Source: an uncultured Bacteroidaceae bacterium
GTDB taxonomy: Bacteria; Bacteroidota; Bacteroidia; Bacteroidales; Bacteroidaceae
Length of the DNA: 62,501 bases
Direction of reading: 5' to 3'
Assembly: GCA_905234125.1 (NCBI GenBank)
Contig: CAJOGQ010000048.1
Location: 1 to 62,501 of the forward strand
Shown here: positions 37,180-45,832 of the stretch, one piece after another
How positions within the stretch are numbered: position 1 is the stretch's first letter
Layout: each line of letters begins with the position of its first letter
Program-made: the position numbers and the translations under genes
The notes under the pieces: model-generated
What the model saw: only the letters and a program-made list of their open reading frames with translations
What the model was told of the DNA's origin: nothing
Database searches by the model: none

Positions 37180-38874
37180 TTACTTCATAAGATATTTATC
37201 TCCCGTTTCCTCCACTATCTTCTTGCGGTAAGCCTCGGGATAGCCGGGACGCATCGGCGGTGCAGCGAACCCATGCTCGGTCTTCTCGAAACGATTGAGA
37301 AGCGGGTCATCCTCGGCAGTCTTCTTGGTTGCCATATCCAAGTGTTTCACCATCAGATACTCAAAGAGGTGCGCCCAAGCATTGAGCATCATGTTGGCTC
37401 GGATGAGGGAAGCATCGGTCTGATACTTGATAAGCTCAGGCTCGCCTTTCTCCTTAAGCAACTGGAGCGGATACTCTGCCATATCGGTAGAATCGATGCC
37501 TATCTCCATCTTCTCACGCTGTTTCAGAAGGTCGGGAAACATCTTATCATAATATGGGTAAACGAGGTTGCTCACAGCGTTCTGCACCCAGAAGGCACTC
37601 TCCCATGAGAAGGTGACGTCATCCTGCTCACCCGGAATGCGTCGGAAGCACTTGGGCATCTCGGTGATGCAACAATTCAGGGGAACGTATGGCGCCATGT
37701 TGGGGTCATCATTGGTCACCCAGACGATGCCTCCGATGGCGTCAGGAAGGCTGGCCCGCATCTGTCCAACGAAGGAGAAAGCCGTCTGCTGAGTGGAGAC
37801 GGGACGCTCGTTGAAATACGTCTTTCCGTCGCACTCAAAGGAGAGAGGCGTCGGGCGGTAAGGCATGTTGTAAGGGCCTGCGCCGAACTCGCCACGAATG
37901 TCGAAAGGCGTGTCCTCATAGTGGTCACGCATGCCGGCCATAACGTCAGAAAGTCGAACCTTCTGCTTGGGCTTAAGGTAGAGGGGCATCTCGCCATCGA
38001 GCTCGTTTCCCTTGGCATATTCTATATATTTGTCCATGCCATCACAGAGGCGGTTGAAGATGCTCCACACACGGGCCTCGCAGTAACGAACGGCTCCAAA
38101 GTCGTTGGGAGCGTAAGCATCTCGGAAGGAGAAATCAGCATCCTTGCCAGTGAAGTATCCTTTCTTCCGAGCGAAGGTAATAACATCCTTAGAGTAGCGA
38201 ATCTGCTTCTTGTCGAACTGGCTCAGACGGGTAATCCTACTCTGGTTGGCATGAGCCGACACGCAATCGTCTGGAATGCGGACGGCCACCCACACAGCTC
38301 CTTTCTCACCGACTCCCTTGCCAATCATCTCGAGAATCCATGCCTCGTTCTTGTCGCAGACAGAGAAGGTCTCACCCTCGGAGCAGTAGCCGTAAGTATC
38401 GACGAGCGTGGTCATGATGTCGATGGCCTCACGAGCAGAAGTGGCACGCTCCAAGGCGATGTAGATAAGAGATCCGTAGTCAATGCCTGTAGGGAGTTCG
38501 GCAGAACCAATCTGCTTGCCGTCAGTCTCATAGAGTTCTTCACGTCCGCCGTAAGTGGTCTCGGTGATGCTCACCTGATGCTCGTTCATCTGCCCCACAA
38601 CGGTATATGTGCGCTCGGCTTGAGGAATCTCACCAAGATACTTGTTGGTGTCCCAGTCATAGACCTTGCGCATCTCGCCCTTCGGATGGATGCCACCGAC
38701 GTGGTGATATATGTTGCCGAACATTCCGTAAGAGTCGGCGTTGTAGCTAACAAACACACTGCCGTCGGCACTCGCATTCTTGCCCACGATGATGTTGGTG
38801 CAAGCTATTGATGTCATGAACAGAGCCGACACCGCCCATGCCATCACTGAAAGAATGAATTTTCTGATCTTCAT
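37180..38874 (-). CDS. C69-family dipeptidase
   Basis: A 564-residue Ntn hydrolase. The signal peptide ends just before the catalytic Cys (MTSIACTNIIVGKNASADGS), which becomes the N-terminal nucleophile after cleavage. Downstream landmarks are the YNADSYGMFGN and SITETTYGGREELYE segments and a conserved region around IGGIVWVTNDDPNMAPY. Members cleave dipeptides in the periplasm and are common in amino-acid-fermenting Bacteroidales. The protein is full length. It has a TACCTTTG promoter about 50 nt upstream and may read into the GH2 gene. Confidence 0.92.
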   Translation of the reverse strand: MKIRKFILSVMAWAVSALFMTSIACTNIIVGKNASADGSVFVSYNADSYGMFGNIYHHVGGIHPKGEMRKVYDWDTNKYLGEIPQAERTYTVVGQMNEHQVSITETTYGGREELYETDGKQIGSAELPTGIDYGSLIYIALERATSAREAIDIMTTLVDTYGYCSEGETFSVCDKNEAWILEMIGKGVGEKGAVWVAVRIPDDCVSAHANQSRITRLSQFDKKQIRYSKDVITFARKKGYFTGKDADFSFRDAYAPNDFGAVRYCEARVWSIFNRLCDGMDKYIEYAKGNELDGEMPLYLKPKQKVRLSDVMAGMRDHYEDTPFDIRGEFGAGPYNMPYRPTPLSFECDGKTYFNERPVSTQQTAFSFVGQMRASLPDAIGGIVWVTNDDPNMAPYVPLNCCITEMPKCFRRIPGEQDDVTFSWESAFWVQNAVSNLVYPYYDKMFPDLLKQREKMEIGIDSTDMAEYPLQLLKEKGEPELIKYQTDASLIRANMMLNAWAHLFEYLMVKHLDMATKKTAEDDPLLNRFEKTEHGFAAPPMRPGYPEAYRKKIVEETGDKYLMK

Positions 38875-38925
38875 AATTAAGTTAGAATGATAATTCAGAT
38901 ATTCTTGATGAAGTAATTAGTTATG

Positions 38926-38933
38926 CAAAGGTA
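38926..38933 (-). promoter_or_regulatory. -7 box TACCTTTG for C69 dipeptidase gene
   Basis: Minus-strand consensus followed by GC, about 52 nt before the ATG at 38874. Confidence 0.6.
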
Positions 38934-39091
38934 AGCATTTTCATCGGAATGACTGCAACCTTTTTATCTAAAGAGTGCTTTTATTTGTCATATAGCGAAC
39001 AAGATTTGGTCGTGTTGACATTTTTGCCTTACTTTGTGGCAAATTTTCATGGCCATAAGGCAAACACATAGTCACAACACAAACACAAAAG

Positions 39092-39130
39092 AAGACGAAG
39101 CACGCAACATGGCATTGCGTGCTTCGTCTT
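39092..39130 (-). terminator. intrinsic terminator after nadC
   Basis: A perfect 16-bp stem (39092-39107 with 39115-39130) and a 7-nt loop. On the minus strand it is followed by CTTTTGTGTTTG. Confidence 0.8.
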
Positions 39131-39148
39131 TCTCTACATTATTATATA

Positions 39149-40024
39149 TTACTTAATGATGAGCTTGTCGCTTCCCGCAGCCTTGAAACTCATGTCGAGT
39201 CCCTTCACCGAGTGAGTCAGCGCTCCGAAGGAAATGAAGTCGACACCAGCCTTGGCGTATGGAATCATCGTGTCGAAGGTGATACCACCGGAGGATTCGG
39301 TCTCAGCACGACCAGCCACGAGCTTAACGGCCTTCTCCGTATCTTCGGGGGTGAAGTTGTCAAACATGATGCGGTCACAACCTTCGGCGAGGGCTTCCTC
39401 GAGTTCCTTCCAGTTGCGCACCTCGCACTCAATCTTCAGATCCTTGCCATGATCCTTGCAGTACTGCTTGGCTCGGCTGATGGCATTGTGGACACCTCCG
39501 CAGAAGTCAATGTGGTTGTCCTTCAGGAGAATCATGTCAAAGAGGCCTATGCGGTGGTTCATACCTCCGCCAATCTTCACGGCCTCCTTCTCCAGCATGC
39601 GCATGCCAGGTGTGGTCTTGCGGGTGTCGAGCACACGGGTCTTGGTTCCGGCATCGATGAGCGCCTGCTGATATTTGTGGGTCATCGTGGCAATACCACT
39701 CATGCGCTGAAGGATGTTGAGCATCAGACGCTCGGTCTGCAAAAGGCTCTGCTCCTTACCCTTGACAGACATGACAATGTCGCCAGGCTTCACATGGGCG
39801 CCGTCCTGAATATAGACTTCCACCTCCATCGTAGGATCGAAACGACGGAACACCTCCTTGGCTATCTCCACGCCAGCAAAGATACCCTCCTCCTTGATGA
39901 GAAGCTTGCTCTCGCCGTAAGCATCGGCAGGGATGCAGCAGAGGGTTGTGTGGTCGCCGTCGCCAATGTCTTCAGCAAAGGCGAGATCGATGAGACGATC
40001 ATTGAGTTCTTCTACGCTTAACAT
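39149..40024 (-). CDS. nadC: nicotinate-nucleotide pyrophosphorylase (carboxylating)
   Basis: A 291-residue enzyme converting quinolinate and PRPP to nicotinate mononucleotide in NAD synthesis. Conserved segments are DIGDGDHTTLCCIPA, RLMLNILQRMSGIATMTH, VLDTRKTTPGMRMLEKEAV, GGGMNHRIGLFDMILLKDNH and SGGITFDTMIPYA. Normal length. It is the last gene of a minus-strand run after cstA, a small membrane protein and a barrel, and is followed by a strong terminator. A short spacer made of GAGTTTAGAG repeats precedes the ATG. Confidence 0.96.
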   Translation of the reverse strand: MLSVEELNDRLIDLAFAEDIGDGDHTTLCCIPADAYGESKLLIKEEGIFAGVEIAKEVFRRFDPTMEVEVYIQDGAHVKPGDIVMSVKGKEQSLLQTERLMLNILQRMSGIATMTHKYQQALIDAGTKTRVLDTRKTTPGMRMLEKEAVKIGGGMNHRIGLFDMILLKDNHIDFCGGVHNAISRAKQYCKDHGKDLKIECEVRNWKELEEALAEGCDRIMFDNFTPEDTEKAVKLVAGRAETESSGGITFDTMIPYAKAGVDFISFGALTHSVKGLDMSFKAAGSDKLIIK

Positions 40025-40060
40025 AATGGTTGAGAGTTTAGAGTTAAGAGTTTAGAGCAA

Positions 40061-40585
40061 TTATTTCTTGCGTCTGATGTAGTCCGACGGCTTTTTGTCA
40101 TTGTCGAAATACCATGCGAGGCCAATCTTCACGCCAGCCCTGGTGTACTCAGAGACGTTCTTGGTGGAGATGTCGCAGTAGAGGGATGGCTCGATGGTGA
40201 GGTGGCGGTTCAGGAAGAAACAGTACCCCAGCTCGGGCGTCACCAGAAGGTCGTTGTAGTTGGGCGCGCCATGCACATACTTGGCACCAGCCTGAAGGAA
40301 GAGGCCATTCTGCTCGATGAGATAACGACATTTCAGACCAGCATAGAGCGCCTGCATGTCTTCGTAACGGTAGTCGAAGCCCACCTCTGTGATGAGCATC
40401 CATGCCTCTTCGAACATGTAGCCGCCGTTCACACCGAAGTTCAGACCGACCTTTTCATTCTTGTTGTAGGAAAGGCCTGCCGCATTGGTGGTGGCCGCCA
40501 GATAGTACTTGCCCTTCTCGAACTGTGCGAATGCACTGCCGATACCGACGAGGGCAAAGATGATGGTGAAAAAGAATTTCTTCAT
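40061..40585 (-). CDS. small outer-membrane beta-barrel protein
   Basis: A 174-residue protein with a signal peptide ending GSAFAQ and alternating strands typical of an 8-strand OmpA/OmpW-like barrel (YLAATTNAAGLSYN, GVNGGYMFEEAWMLITEVGF, YLIEQNGLFLQAGAKYVHG, VKIGLAWYFD). The C-terminus ends in a basic tail (DYIRRKK) rather than an aromatic residue. Function unknown; perhaps structural or adhesin-like. It is 37 nt below the small membrane-protein gene and 36 nt above nadC. Confidence 0.75.
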   Translation of the reverse strand: MKKFFFTIIFALVGIGSAFAQFEKGKYYLAATTNAAGLSYNKNEKVGLNFGVNGGYMFEEAWMLITEVGFDYRYEDMQALYAGLKCRYLIEQNGLFLQAGAKYVHGAPNYNDLLVTPELGYCFFLNRHLTIEPSLYCDISTKNVSEYTRAGVKIGLAWYFDNDKKPSDYIRRKK

Positions 40586-40623
40586 ATTATTAATGATTAT
40601 AATGTGATGTCGTGATAACGATT

Positions 40624-40806
40624 TTAGTTTTTTGTTGTCAGTTGCTCCTTCTTATACAGTGCCCACGACAACGCTCCGCAGATGACCACATAGCCAATGA
40701 TGTGAGGCAGATAGGTGAGCCAAGTGTTCCATGTGACGCCGTTGTAGATATAGAATCCGACGCCGACAGCAAAGAGCGCGATGGGTTGCCAGATGAATCT
40801 CTTCAT
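40624..40806 (-). CDS. small two-helix membrane protein after cstA
   Basis: A 60-residue protein with two hydrophobic segments (about 7-22 and 30-50: IALFAVGVGFYIYNG and YLPHIIGYVVICGALSWALY) and a basic tail. It begins 12 nt after the cstA stop, so it is co-transcribed and may assist CstA. I recognise no named family. Confidence 0.65.
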   Translation of the reverse strand: MKRFIWQPIALFAVGVGFYIYNGVTWNTWLTYLPHIIGYVVICGALSWALYKKEQLTTKN

Positions 40807-40818
40807 GATTTCAATGCT

Positions 40819-42336
40819 TCAGTTCTTCAACCCTCGTGAGGAGTACAATTTCTTTGCCCAGATGATGTACCACACCAGTACGCCCAACGTGATGAGACCA
40901 CCCAGCAGATAGGCAACGAAGTGATTGAGTTGGAAACCTTCGGGGGCAATGAATATATAAGTACTGCAGACGATGGTCATCCACAACGCCGGAACCATCG
41001 ACACAAGGCATGCGAATTTGTTCGTTCCCTCAGATGCGCTTCGTTTGGTCAGCCACACGGTGATGGCCCACAGCGTGAAGGACGCCAGACTCTGATTGAA
41101 CCATGCGAAGTAACGCCACAAGACGTCGAATTTGACAAAGAAGAGCGTGGTGCAGATGGCGAAGATGGGCACCGACAGCAACAGACGCTTGTAGATGCGG
41201 TTCTGCTTGTAGTGCATGAAGTCGGCGGTAATCAGACGGGCACTGCGCAACGCCGTGTCACCGCTGGTGATGGGAGCTGCCACCACACCCAGCACGGCCA
41301 AAATAGAACCCACTGTGCCGAGCCATGAAGAGCAGACACTGTTGACCAAGATAGCAGGGTTGGGATTGCCCGTTCCGCCATTGGTCATGACAGCCCAAAG
41401 TTTCTCGTATGGAGCCACCGAATTGTCCATGCCGAACTTCGTCACATCGAACGCATCGGCAAACTTGATGGCTGCAGCCGACCAGATGAGAGCCACAACA
41501 CCTTCCGTAATCATTGAACCATAGAAAACAGGGCGTCCGTACTTCTCGTTCTTCATGCAACGAGCCATCATCGGGCTTTGCGTGGCATGGAATCCGCTCA
41601 CGGCACCACAAGCAATCGTGATGCAGAGTCCTGGGAAGATAGGCATGCTGGATGTAGGATGATGATTAGCGAATGCCTCCGTAATTTCAGGCATCGAACC
41701 ATCTGCTACAAAGATGCCGTAGCCCACGCCCACAGCCATGATCAGCAATGCCACACCAAACAGCGGGTAGATGCGACCAATCAGTTTGTCAACGGGCAAC
41801 AGCGTGGCCAGTATATAATAAGCAAAGATGACGATGATCCAGAAGAAGTTCTGTCCGAAAATCGACTCGCCACCAATCATGTTGGCCAGCAGTCCTGCCG
41901 GTGTGGTGGCAAACACGGCACCCACCAGAATCATCAGCACCAACGACATGACGCGCAATGCGAGACGAGCGACCGATCCCAGTTCATCACCCACAATCTC
42001 GGGCAGACTGGCTCCGTTCTTGCGCAGACTGATCATACCCGACAAGTAGTCATGCACAGCGCCACCGAAGATACAGCCAAAGACAATCCACAGATATGCT
42101 GCGGGGCCGAACAGGATGCCGAGGATGGCTCCGAAGATGGGGCCGGTGCCAGCGATATTCAGGAATTGGATGAGATAAACCTTCCATGTATCCATCGGCA
42201 GATAATCGACACCATCCTGACAAGAGTAGCAGGGAGTCTCACGAAAAGAATCGGATCCAAATACCTTATCGACGAATGCTCCATAGAAGATATAACCCAG
42301 AACGAGGAGCAATAAAGAAACAATAAAAGTAACCAT
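40819..42336 (-). CDS. cstA: carbon starvation protein CstA family transporter
   Basis: ATG 42336 gives a protein of about 505 residues with 12-14 hydrophobic segments; the open frame runs on to 42639 but only across the promoter and the neighbouring GHL10 gene. CstA signatures are visible: FGAILGILFGPAAYLWIVFG, FGGAVHDYLSGMISLR, ATTPAGLLANM, ACGAVSGFHATQSPMMARC and PITSGDTALRSARLI. These proteins import peptides or pyruvate. A TACTTTTG box lies about 29 nt upstream. Confidence 0.95.
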   Translation of the reverse strand: MVTFIVSLLLLVLGYIFYGAFVDKVFGSDSFRETPCYSCQDGVDYLPMDTWKVYLIQFLNIAGTGPIFGAILGILFGPAAYLWIVFGCIFGGAVHDYLSGMISLRKNGASLPEIVGDELGSVARLALRVMSLVLMILVGAVFATTPAGLLANMIGGESIFGQNFFWIIVIFAYYILATLLPVDKLIGRIYPLFGVALLIMAVGVGYGIFVADGSMPEITEAFANHHPTSSMPIFPGLCITIACGAVSGFHATQSPMMARCMKNEKYGRPVFYGSMITEGVVALIWSAAAIKFADAFDVTKFGMDNSVAPYEKLWAVMTNGGTGNPNPAILVNSVCSSWLGTVGSILAVLGVVAAPITSGDTALRSARLITADFMHYKQNRIYKRLLLSVPIFAICTTLFFVKFDVLWRYFAWFNQSLASFTLWAITVWLTKRSASEGTNKFACLVSMVPALWMTIVCSTYIFIAPEGFQLNHFVAYLLGGLITLGVLVWYIIWAKKLYSSRGLKN

Positions 42337-42364
42337 TTTTGTTTTTATTATATCAAATGTTCGG

Positions 42365-42372
42365 CAAAAGTA
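42365..42372 (-). promoter_or_regulatory. -7 box TACTTTTG for cstA
   Basis: Minus-strand TAnnTTTG match, only 12 bp from the plus-strand box at 42385, so the two promoters overlap. Confidence 0.55.
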
Positions 42373-42384
42373 AGGAAAAATCCG

Positions 42385-42392
42385 TACCTTTG
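42385..42392 (+). promoter_or_regulatory. -7 box TACCTTTG for GHL10 gene
   Basis: Plus-strand consensus followed by GC; the ATG is 21 nt downstream. Confidence 0.6.
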
Positions 42393-42412
42393 CAAAAAAT
42401 TTAACGTTAATA

Positions 42413-44080
42413 ATGACTAATCGACATAAAGCATTACTCTTTGGGGCGTTTTTGAGCCTCGCGACAACAACAATACCCTCACTAACTCTCCCTATGATGG
42501 GGAGAACTCCATCCGGCGAAATTCCACCTACAAAATCTTCCTTGCCCTCACAGGGAGGGGGCTGGGATGAGGGTATGCCGCTCCGCGAAACCCGTGCCGT
42601 TTGGCTCACCACCATCGGCGGACTCGACTGGCCCCGCATTCAGGCCGTCGATGCATCTAGCCGTGAGCGTCAGAAGCAGGAGCTCGTCCGCATTCTCGAC
42701 AACTACCAGCGTGCCAACATCAACACCGTCATCTTCCAGACCCGTGTCCGCGCCGCCCTGCTCTACCCCTCGAAGATTGAGCCTTGGGAACTGAGCCTCA
42801 CGGGCACGGCAGGACGTTCGCCCGGCTACGACCCGCTGGCCTTCTGCATCGACGAGTGCCACAAGCGCGGCATGGAACTCCACGCATGGGTGGTCTGCAT
42901 CCCCATCGGCACCCAGGAGCGTCAGGCGAAATATGGCGCCAGCTCCATTACGAAGAAGCGTCCCAATCTCGTCAAGACCGCCAAGGGAGGCGAGATGTTC
43001 ATGGTTCCTGGCCGACCCGAAACCGCCGACCACATCGCCAGCATCTGCCGGGAGATTGTGGAGAACTACGACGTCGATGGCATCTCCCTCGACTACATCC
43101 GCTACCCCGAGTCCGTCTTCAATTTCTCCGACGACGAACTCTATCCACGCTCGTCCAACCTCTCGAAGGCCGACTGGAAGCGCGAGAACATCACCCGCAT
43201 CGTCCGTCGGGTTCACGATGTCGTCAAGCCCATCAAGCCCTGGGTCAAGCTCAGCAGTTCGCCCATCGGAAAGTATCGCGACACGAGCCGATACTCTGCC
43301 GGTGGATGGAACGCCTACAACGCCGTGTGGCAAGACCCCGTGGCCTGGCTCCGCGACGACCTGCAGGACATGCTCTTCCCCATGATGTACTTCACCGGCA
43401 ACAACTACTACCCCTTCCTCTTCCAGTGGGCCGAGAACGCTCATGGCCATCCCATCGTGCCCGGCCTCGGCATCTACTTCCTCGACCCTCGCGAGGGACG
43501 CTGGACACTCAATGAAGTCCGTGCCGAGATGCACACCGCCCGCAACACCGGCATCGGCGGCATCGCCTTCTATCGTGGCGAATTTCTCACCAAGAACTGC
43601 AAGGGCATCTACGACACCGCCTGCCGCGAGTTCTTCCCCTACCCTGCCCTCACCGCCCGCATGACCTGGATGGGCGACACCATCGCGCCCCAAGCCCCCA
43701 CATATATAATATATAAGGACGGCATCCTCCAATGGTCCGAATCCCAATCCGCCCAATCAACCCAATCCGCCCAACTTGCCCATTCCCCCCACATATTATA
43801 TAATGTATATGGCTCCAACCTCTATCCTGTCGACATCACCAAGGCAGAGAACCTCCTCGCCACCCGTGTCCGCGACACCCAATGGACGCTCAACGCCCGA
43901 GCCAAGAAGCTCCGCCACTATGCCGTCACCGCCATCGACCGCTTCGGCAACGAGAGTCCCGCCGTGCAGGAAGAGAAGCCCGTCTTCGAACTCCCCAAGC
44001 ACATCGACGTGCCACGACTCATCAATCCCGTCGTGAAAAACAAGAAGAGCGCAAGCGGCAAGAAGAAAAAGAAAAAATGA
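42413..44080 (+). CDS. GHL10/DUF187 family glycoside-hydrolase-like protein
   Basis: A 555-residue exported protein. After a hydrophobic start, residues about 28-55 are Pro/Gly/Ser-rich and coincide with a REP-like DNA element. The DUF187/GHL10 barrel then begins RETRAVWLTTIGGLDWP and includes INTVIFQTRVRAALLYPSKIEPW, GMELHAWVV, VDGISLDYIRYP (probable catalytic region), and MLFPMMYFTGNNYYP. Near residues 440-460 a SAQSTQSAQLAH run is encoded by 9-bp tandem repeats. A C-terminal FnIII-like domain ends in a Lys-rich tail (SGKKKKKK). Relatives are linked to peptidoglycan or polysaccharide cleavage. Its stop overlaps the next start. Confidence 0.88.
   Translation: MTNRHKALLFGAFLSLATTTIPSLTLPMMGRTPSGEIPPTKSSLPSQGGGWDEGMPLRETRAVWLTTIGGLDWPRIQAVDASSRERQKQELVRILDNYQRANINTVIFQTRVRAALLYPSKIEPWELSLTGTAGRSPGYDPLAFCIDECHKRGMELHAWVVCIPIGTQERQAKYGASSITKKRPNLVKTAKGGEMFMVPGRPETADHIASICREIVENYDVDGISLDYIRYPESVFNFSDDELYPRSSNLSKADWKRENITRIVRRVHDVVKPIKPWVKLSSSPIGKYRDTSRYSAGGWNAYNAVWQDPVAWLRDDLQDMLFPMMYFTGNNYYPFLFQWAENAHGHPIVPGLGIYFLDPREGRWTLNEVRAEMHTARNTGIGGIAFYRGEFLTKNCKGIYDTACREFFPYPALTARMTWMGDTIAPQAPTYIIYKDGILQWSESQSAQSTQSAQLAHSPHILYNVYGSNLYPVDITKAENLLATRVRDTQWTLNARAKKLRHYAVTAIDRFGNESPAVQEEKPVFELPKHIDVPRLINPVVKNKKSASGKKKKKK
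42478..42575. repeat. REP-like element inside the GHL10 gene (copy 3)
   Basis: CTAACTCTCCCTATGATGGGGAG and TTGCCCTCACAGGGAGGGGG fall between the signal peptide and the mature domain. They resemble the intergenic C-run/G-run elements at 11384 and 19052 and are read through as a Pro/Gly/Ser linker. Confidence 0.45.
43743..43787 (+). repeat. five 9-bp tandem units in GHL10 gene
   Basis: CCCAATCCG, CCCAATCAA, CCCAATCCG, CCCAACTTG and CCCATTCCC, read in frame as a Ser/Ala/Gln-rich run. The same repeat type occurs on the other strand in the next gene. Confidence 0.8.
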
Positions 44081-45168
44081 CGCCCGTCCTTCCCTCCCTC
44101 TTCAATCCCTCCAACGACATGGCGCTGGCTGCCAACGTGCGCCAGTACCTGCCCCCCAAGCGCATCCAGCAGATGGAGGCCGACCTGGCCGACCTGGCTC
44201 AAGTGTGGGAAGGCACGCGCTTCGCCGGTCCCTGGGGATGGAGCCTCGCCACCAAACAGCGCTACCGCCACATGGACATAGCCGACGACCTCCTGCCCTC
44301 CGACGAGTGGCTCGCCCAGCTCCGCGCCCTCTCCTCCCGCCAATTCGCCTGCGAATACATCCATCATCTGCTCGCCGACCTCTCCTCCACTCACCCCAAC
44401 ACCTCTCCTCTCCTCCTCGGCCACGAAATGCATTGGCTGCAAGCGGGAAAACCGCTGGCCCACGAGATGCGTCCGTCGTCAGCGGTTTCCCCGCTAACAT
44501 CTTCCCCCTTCCCCCTCATCCTCAAGCTCCCCTGGTCCTCCTCCGGCCGTGGCGTCTTCGTTCTTCCTCCCGACGCCCCGCTCTCGACCCTCCACTCCAA
44601 GCTCTCCACCCAGACCGGCTTCCTCGTCGACCGTTTCTACGCCGACAAGACCCTCGACTTCGCCATGGAGTTCTTCATCCACCCCGACGAGAGCCCCAAT
44701 CACTCCGCTGGCACTGCGCCCCAAGTCGAATTTCTCGGCTACTCCGTCTTCCAAGCCTCCGACCACGGCACCTATGGCTTCAACTACGTGGAGAGCCAGG
44801 ACGAACTGCTACGAAGAATCATTGGGGAGCCTGATGGGAATGATGGGAGAGATGGGCTGAATGGGCAAGATGGGTCTATTGGGCAAATTGAAGAATTGCT
44901 CGATGCGCTCGTCGCCTACCACAAAGTCCACCTGGCCCGCACATCCTACCGTGGTCCCCTCGGCATCGACATGCTCAAGACCGCCGACGGCCACATCCAT
45001 CCCTGCCTCGAAATCAATTTCCGCCTCAACATGGGCATCCTCGCCCTCCTCCTCCACCAGCGCCTCGGCTCCCACGCCACCGCACAGTTAACCCCTCCCC
45101 GACCCGCTGGTTTCGCAGCGCGGGTGGAGAGGGGCAAACTCATGATTACTTATAAAGCTGGCGCATGA
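44077..45168 (+). CDS. ATP-grasp-like protein
   Basis: ATG 44077 overlaps the GHL10 stop as ATGA, giving 363 residues; the longer open frame upstream is a shadow. The start (LPSLFNPSNDMALAANVRQY) is followed by an ATP-grasp-like body: LKLPWSSSGRGVFVLP as the nucleotide loop, then MEFFIHPD, FLGYSVFQASDHGTYGFN, and GPLGIDMLKT plus CLEINFRLNMG as the metal-binding end. It would ligate a carboxylate to an amine or alcohol; substrates are unknown. Residues about 250-270 carry a collagen-like (G-x-x) run from 9-bp repeats. Coupling to the GHL10 gene suggests envelope-related chemistry, but that is a guess. Confidence 0.6.
   Translation: MTPVLPSLFNPSNDMALAANVRQYLPPKRIQQMEADLADLAQVWEGTRFAGPWGWSLATKQRYRHMDIADDLLPSDEWLAQLRALSSRQFACEYIHHLLADLSSTHPNTSPLLLGHEMHWLQAGKPLAHEMRPSSAVSPLTSSPFPLILKLPWSSSGRGVFVLPPDAPLSTLHSKLSTQTGFLVDRFYADKTLDFAMEFFIHPDESPNHSAGTAPQVEFLGYSVFQASDHGTYGFNYVESQDELLRRIIGEPDGNDGRDGLNGQDGSIGQIEELLDALVAYHKVHLARTSYRGPLGIDMLKTADGHIHPCLEINFRLNMGILALLLHQRLGSHATAQLTPPRPAGFAARVERGKLMITYKAGA
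44830..44883 (-). repeat. six 9-bp tandem units in ATP-grasp-like gene
   Basis: Plus-strand units end in GGG (CCTGATGGG, AATGATGGG, AGAGATGGG, CTGAATGGG, CAAGATGGG, TCTATTGGG). On the minus strand they read CCCATxxxx, the same type as 43743-43787. They encode a DGNDGRDGLNGQDGSIG run. Confidence 0.8.
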
Positions 45169-45208
45169 CGCTTTCCCCTTTCATTATTTTTCCAAGAATC
45201 CTCAACTC

Positions 45209-45820
45209 TTACAATCCGAAGAGAATCTTCAGACCGCCATCCACACCGCTGAAGCCCATGAAGGCCATGGCGAGGAGGGATGCTGTGACGAGGGCGATGG
45301 GCACGCCACGGAAGGCCTTGGGCACATCGGAGAGCTCGAGCTGCTCGCGCAGTCCGGCGAAGAGCACCATGGCTAGGAGGAAGCCGATGCCGGTGGAGAG
45401 GGCATAGACGATTCCCTCGAGCAGGTCGTAGTCCTTCTGAATGACGAGGATGGCCACGCCAAGGATGCAGCAGTTGGTGGTGATGAGGGGCAGGAAGACG
45501 CCGAGCGCCTGATAGAGGGCTGGCATGGTCTTCTTGAGGATAATCTCAATCATCTGCACAAGGGCTGCAATGACGAGGATGAAGGCGATGGTCTGGAGGT
45601 ATTCGAGGCCAAAGGCGTTGAGCACATACACCTGCAGGAGGTAGGTCACGATGGTGGCAACGACCAGTACGGCGGTTACGGCCATGCCCATGCCCGATGC
45701 GGTGTCCACCTTCTTGGACACGCCGAGGAACGGACAGATGCCCAGGAATTGTGCCAGCACGACGTTGTTGACGAAGATGGCAACGATGATGATGAGTATC
45801 AAACTAAGTACGTAATCCAT
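45209..45820 (-). CDS. rnfA: Rnf complex subunit RnfA
   Basis: A 203-residue integral membrane subunit with six hydrophobic segments. It has the family pattern VLAQFLGICPFLGVSKKVDTA near the start and PLITTNCCILGVAIL in the middle, the latter with Cys residues linked to a membrane [2Fe-2S] site shared with RnfE. Rnf moves electrons between reduced ferredoxin and NAD while pumping Na+ or H+. Last gene of the operon, 12 nt after rnfE. Confidence 0.95.
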   Translation of the reverse strand: MDYVLSLILIIIVAIFVNNVVLAQFLGICPFLGVSKKVDTASGMGMAVTAVLVVATIVTYLLQVYVLNAFGLEYLQTIAFILVIAALVQMIEIILKKTMPALYQALGVFLPLITTNCCILGVAILVIQKDYDLLEGIVYALSTGIGFLLAMVLFAGLREQLELSDVPKAFRGVPIALVTASLLAMAFMGFSGVDGGLKILFGL

Positions 45821-45832
45821 AATCTGTCCTCC

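Noticed and set aside
42337-42639. N-terminal extension of cstA
   Set aside because: It runs across both divergent promoters and into the GHL10 gene; CstA proteins start at the membrane segment beginning MVTFIVSLL.
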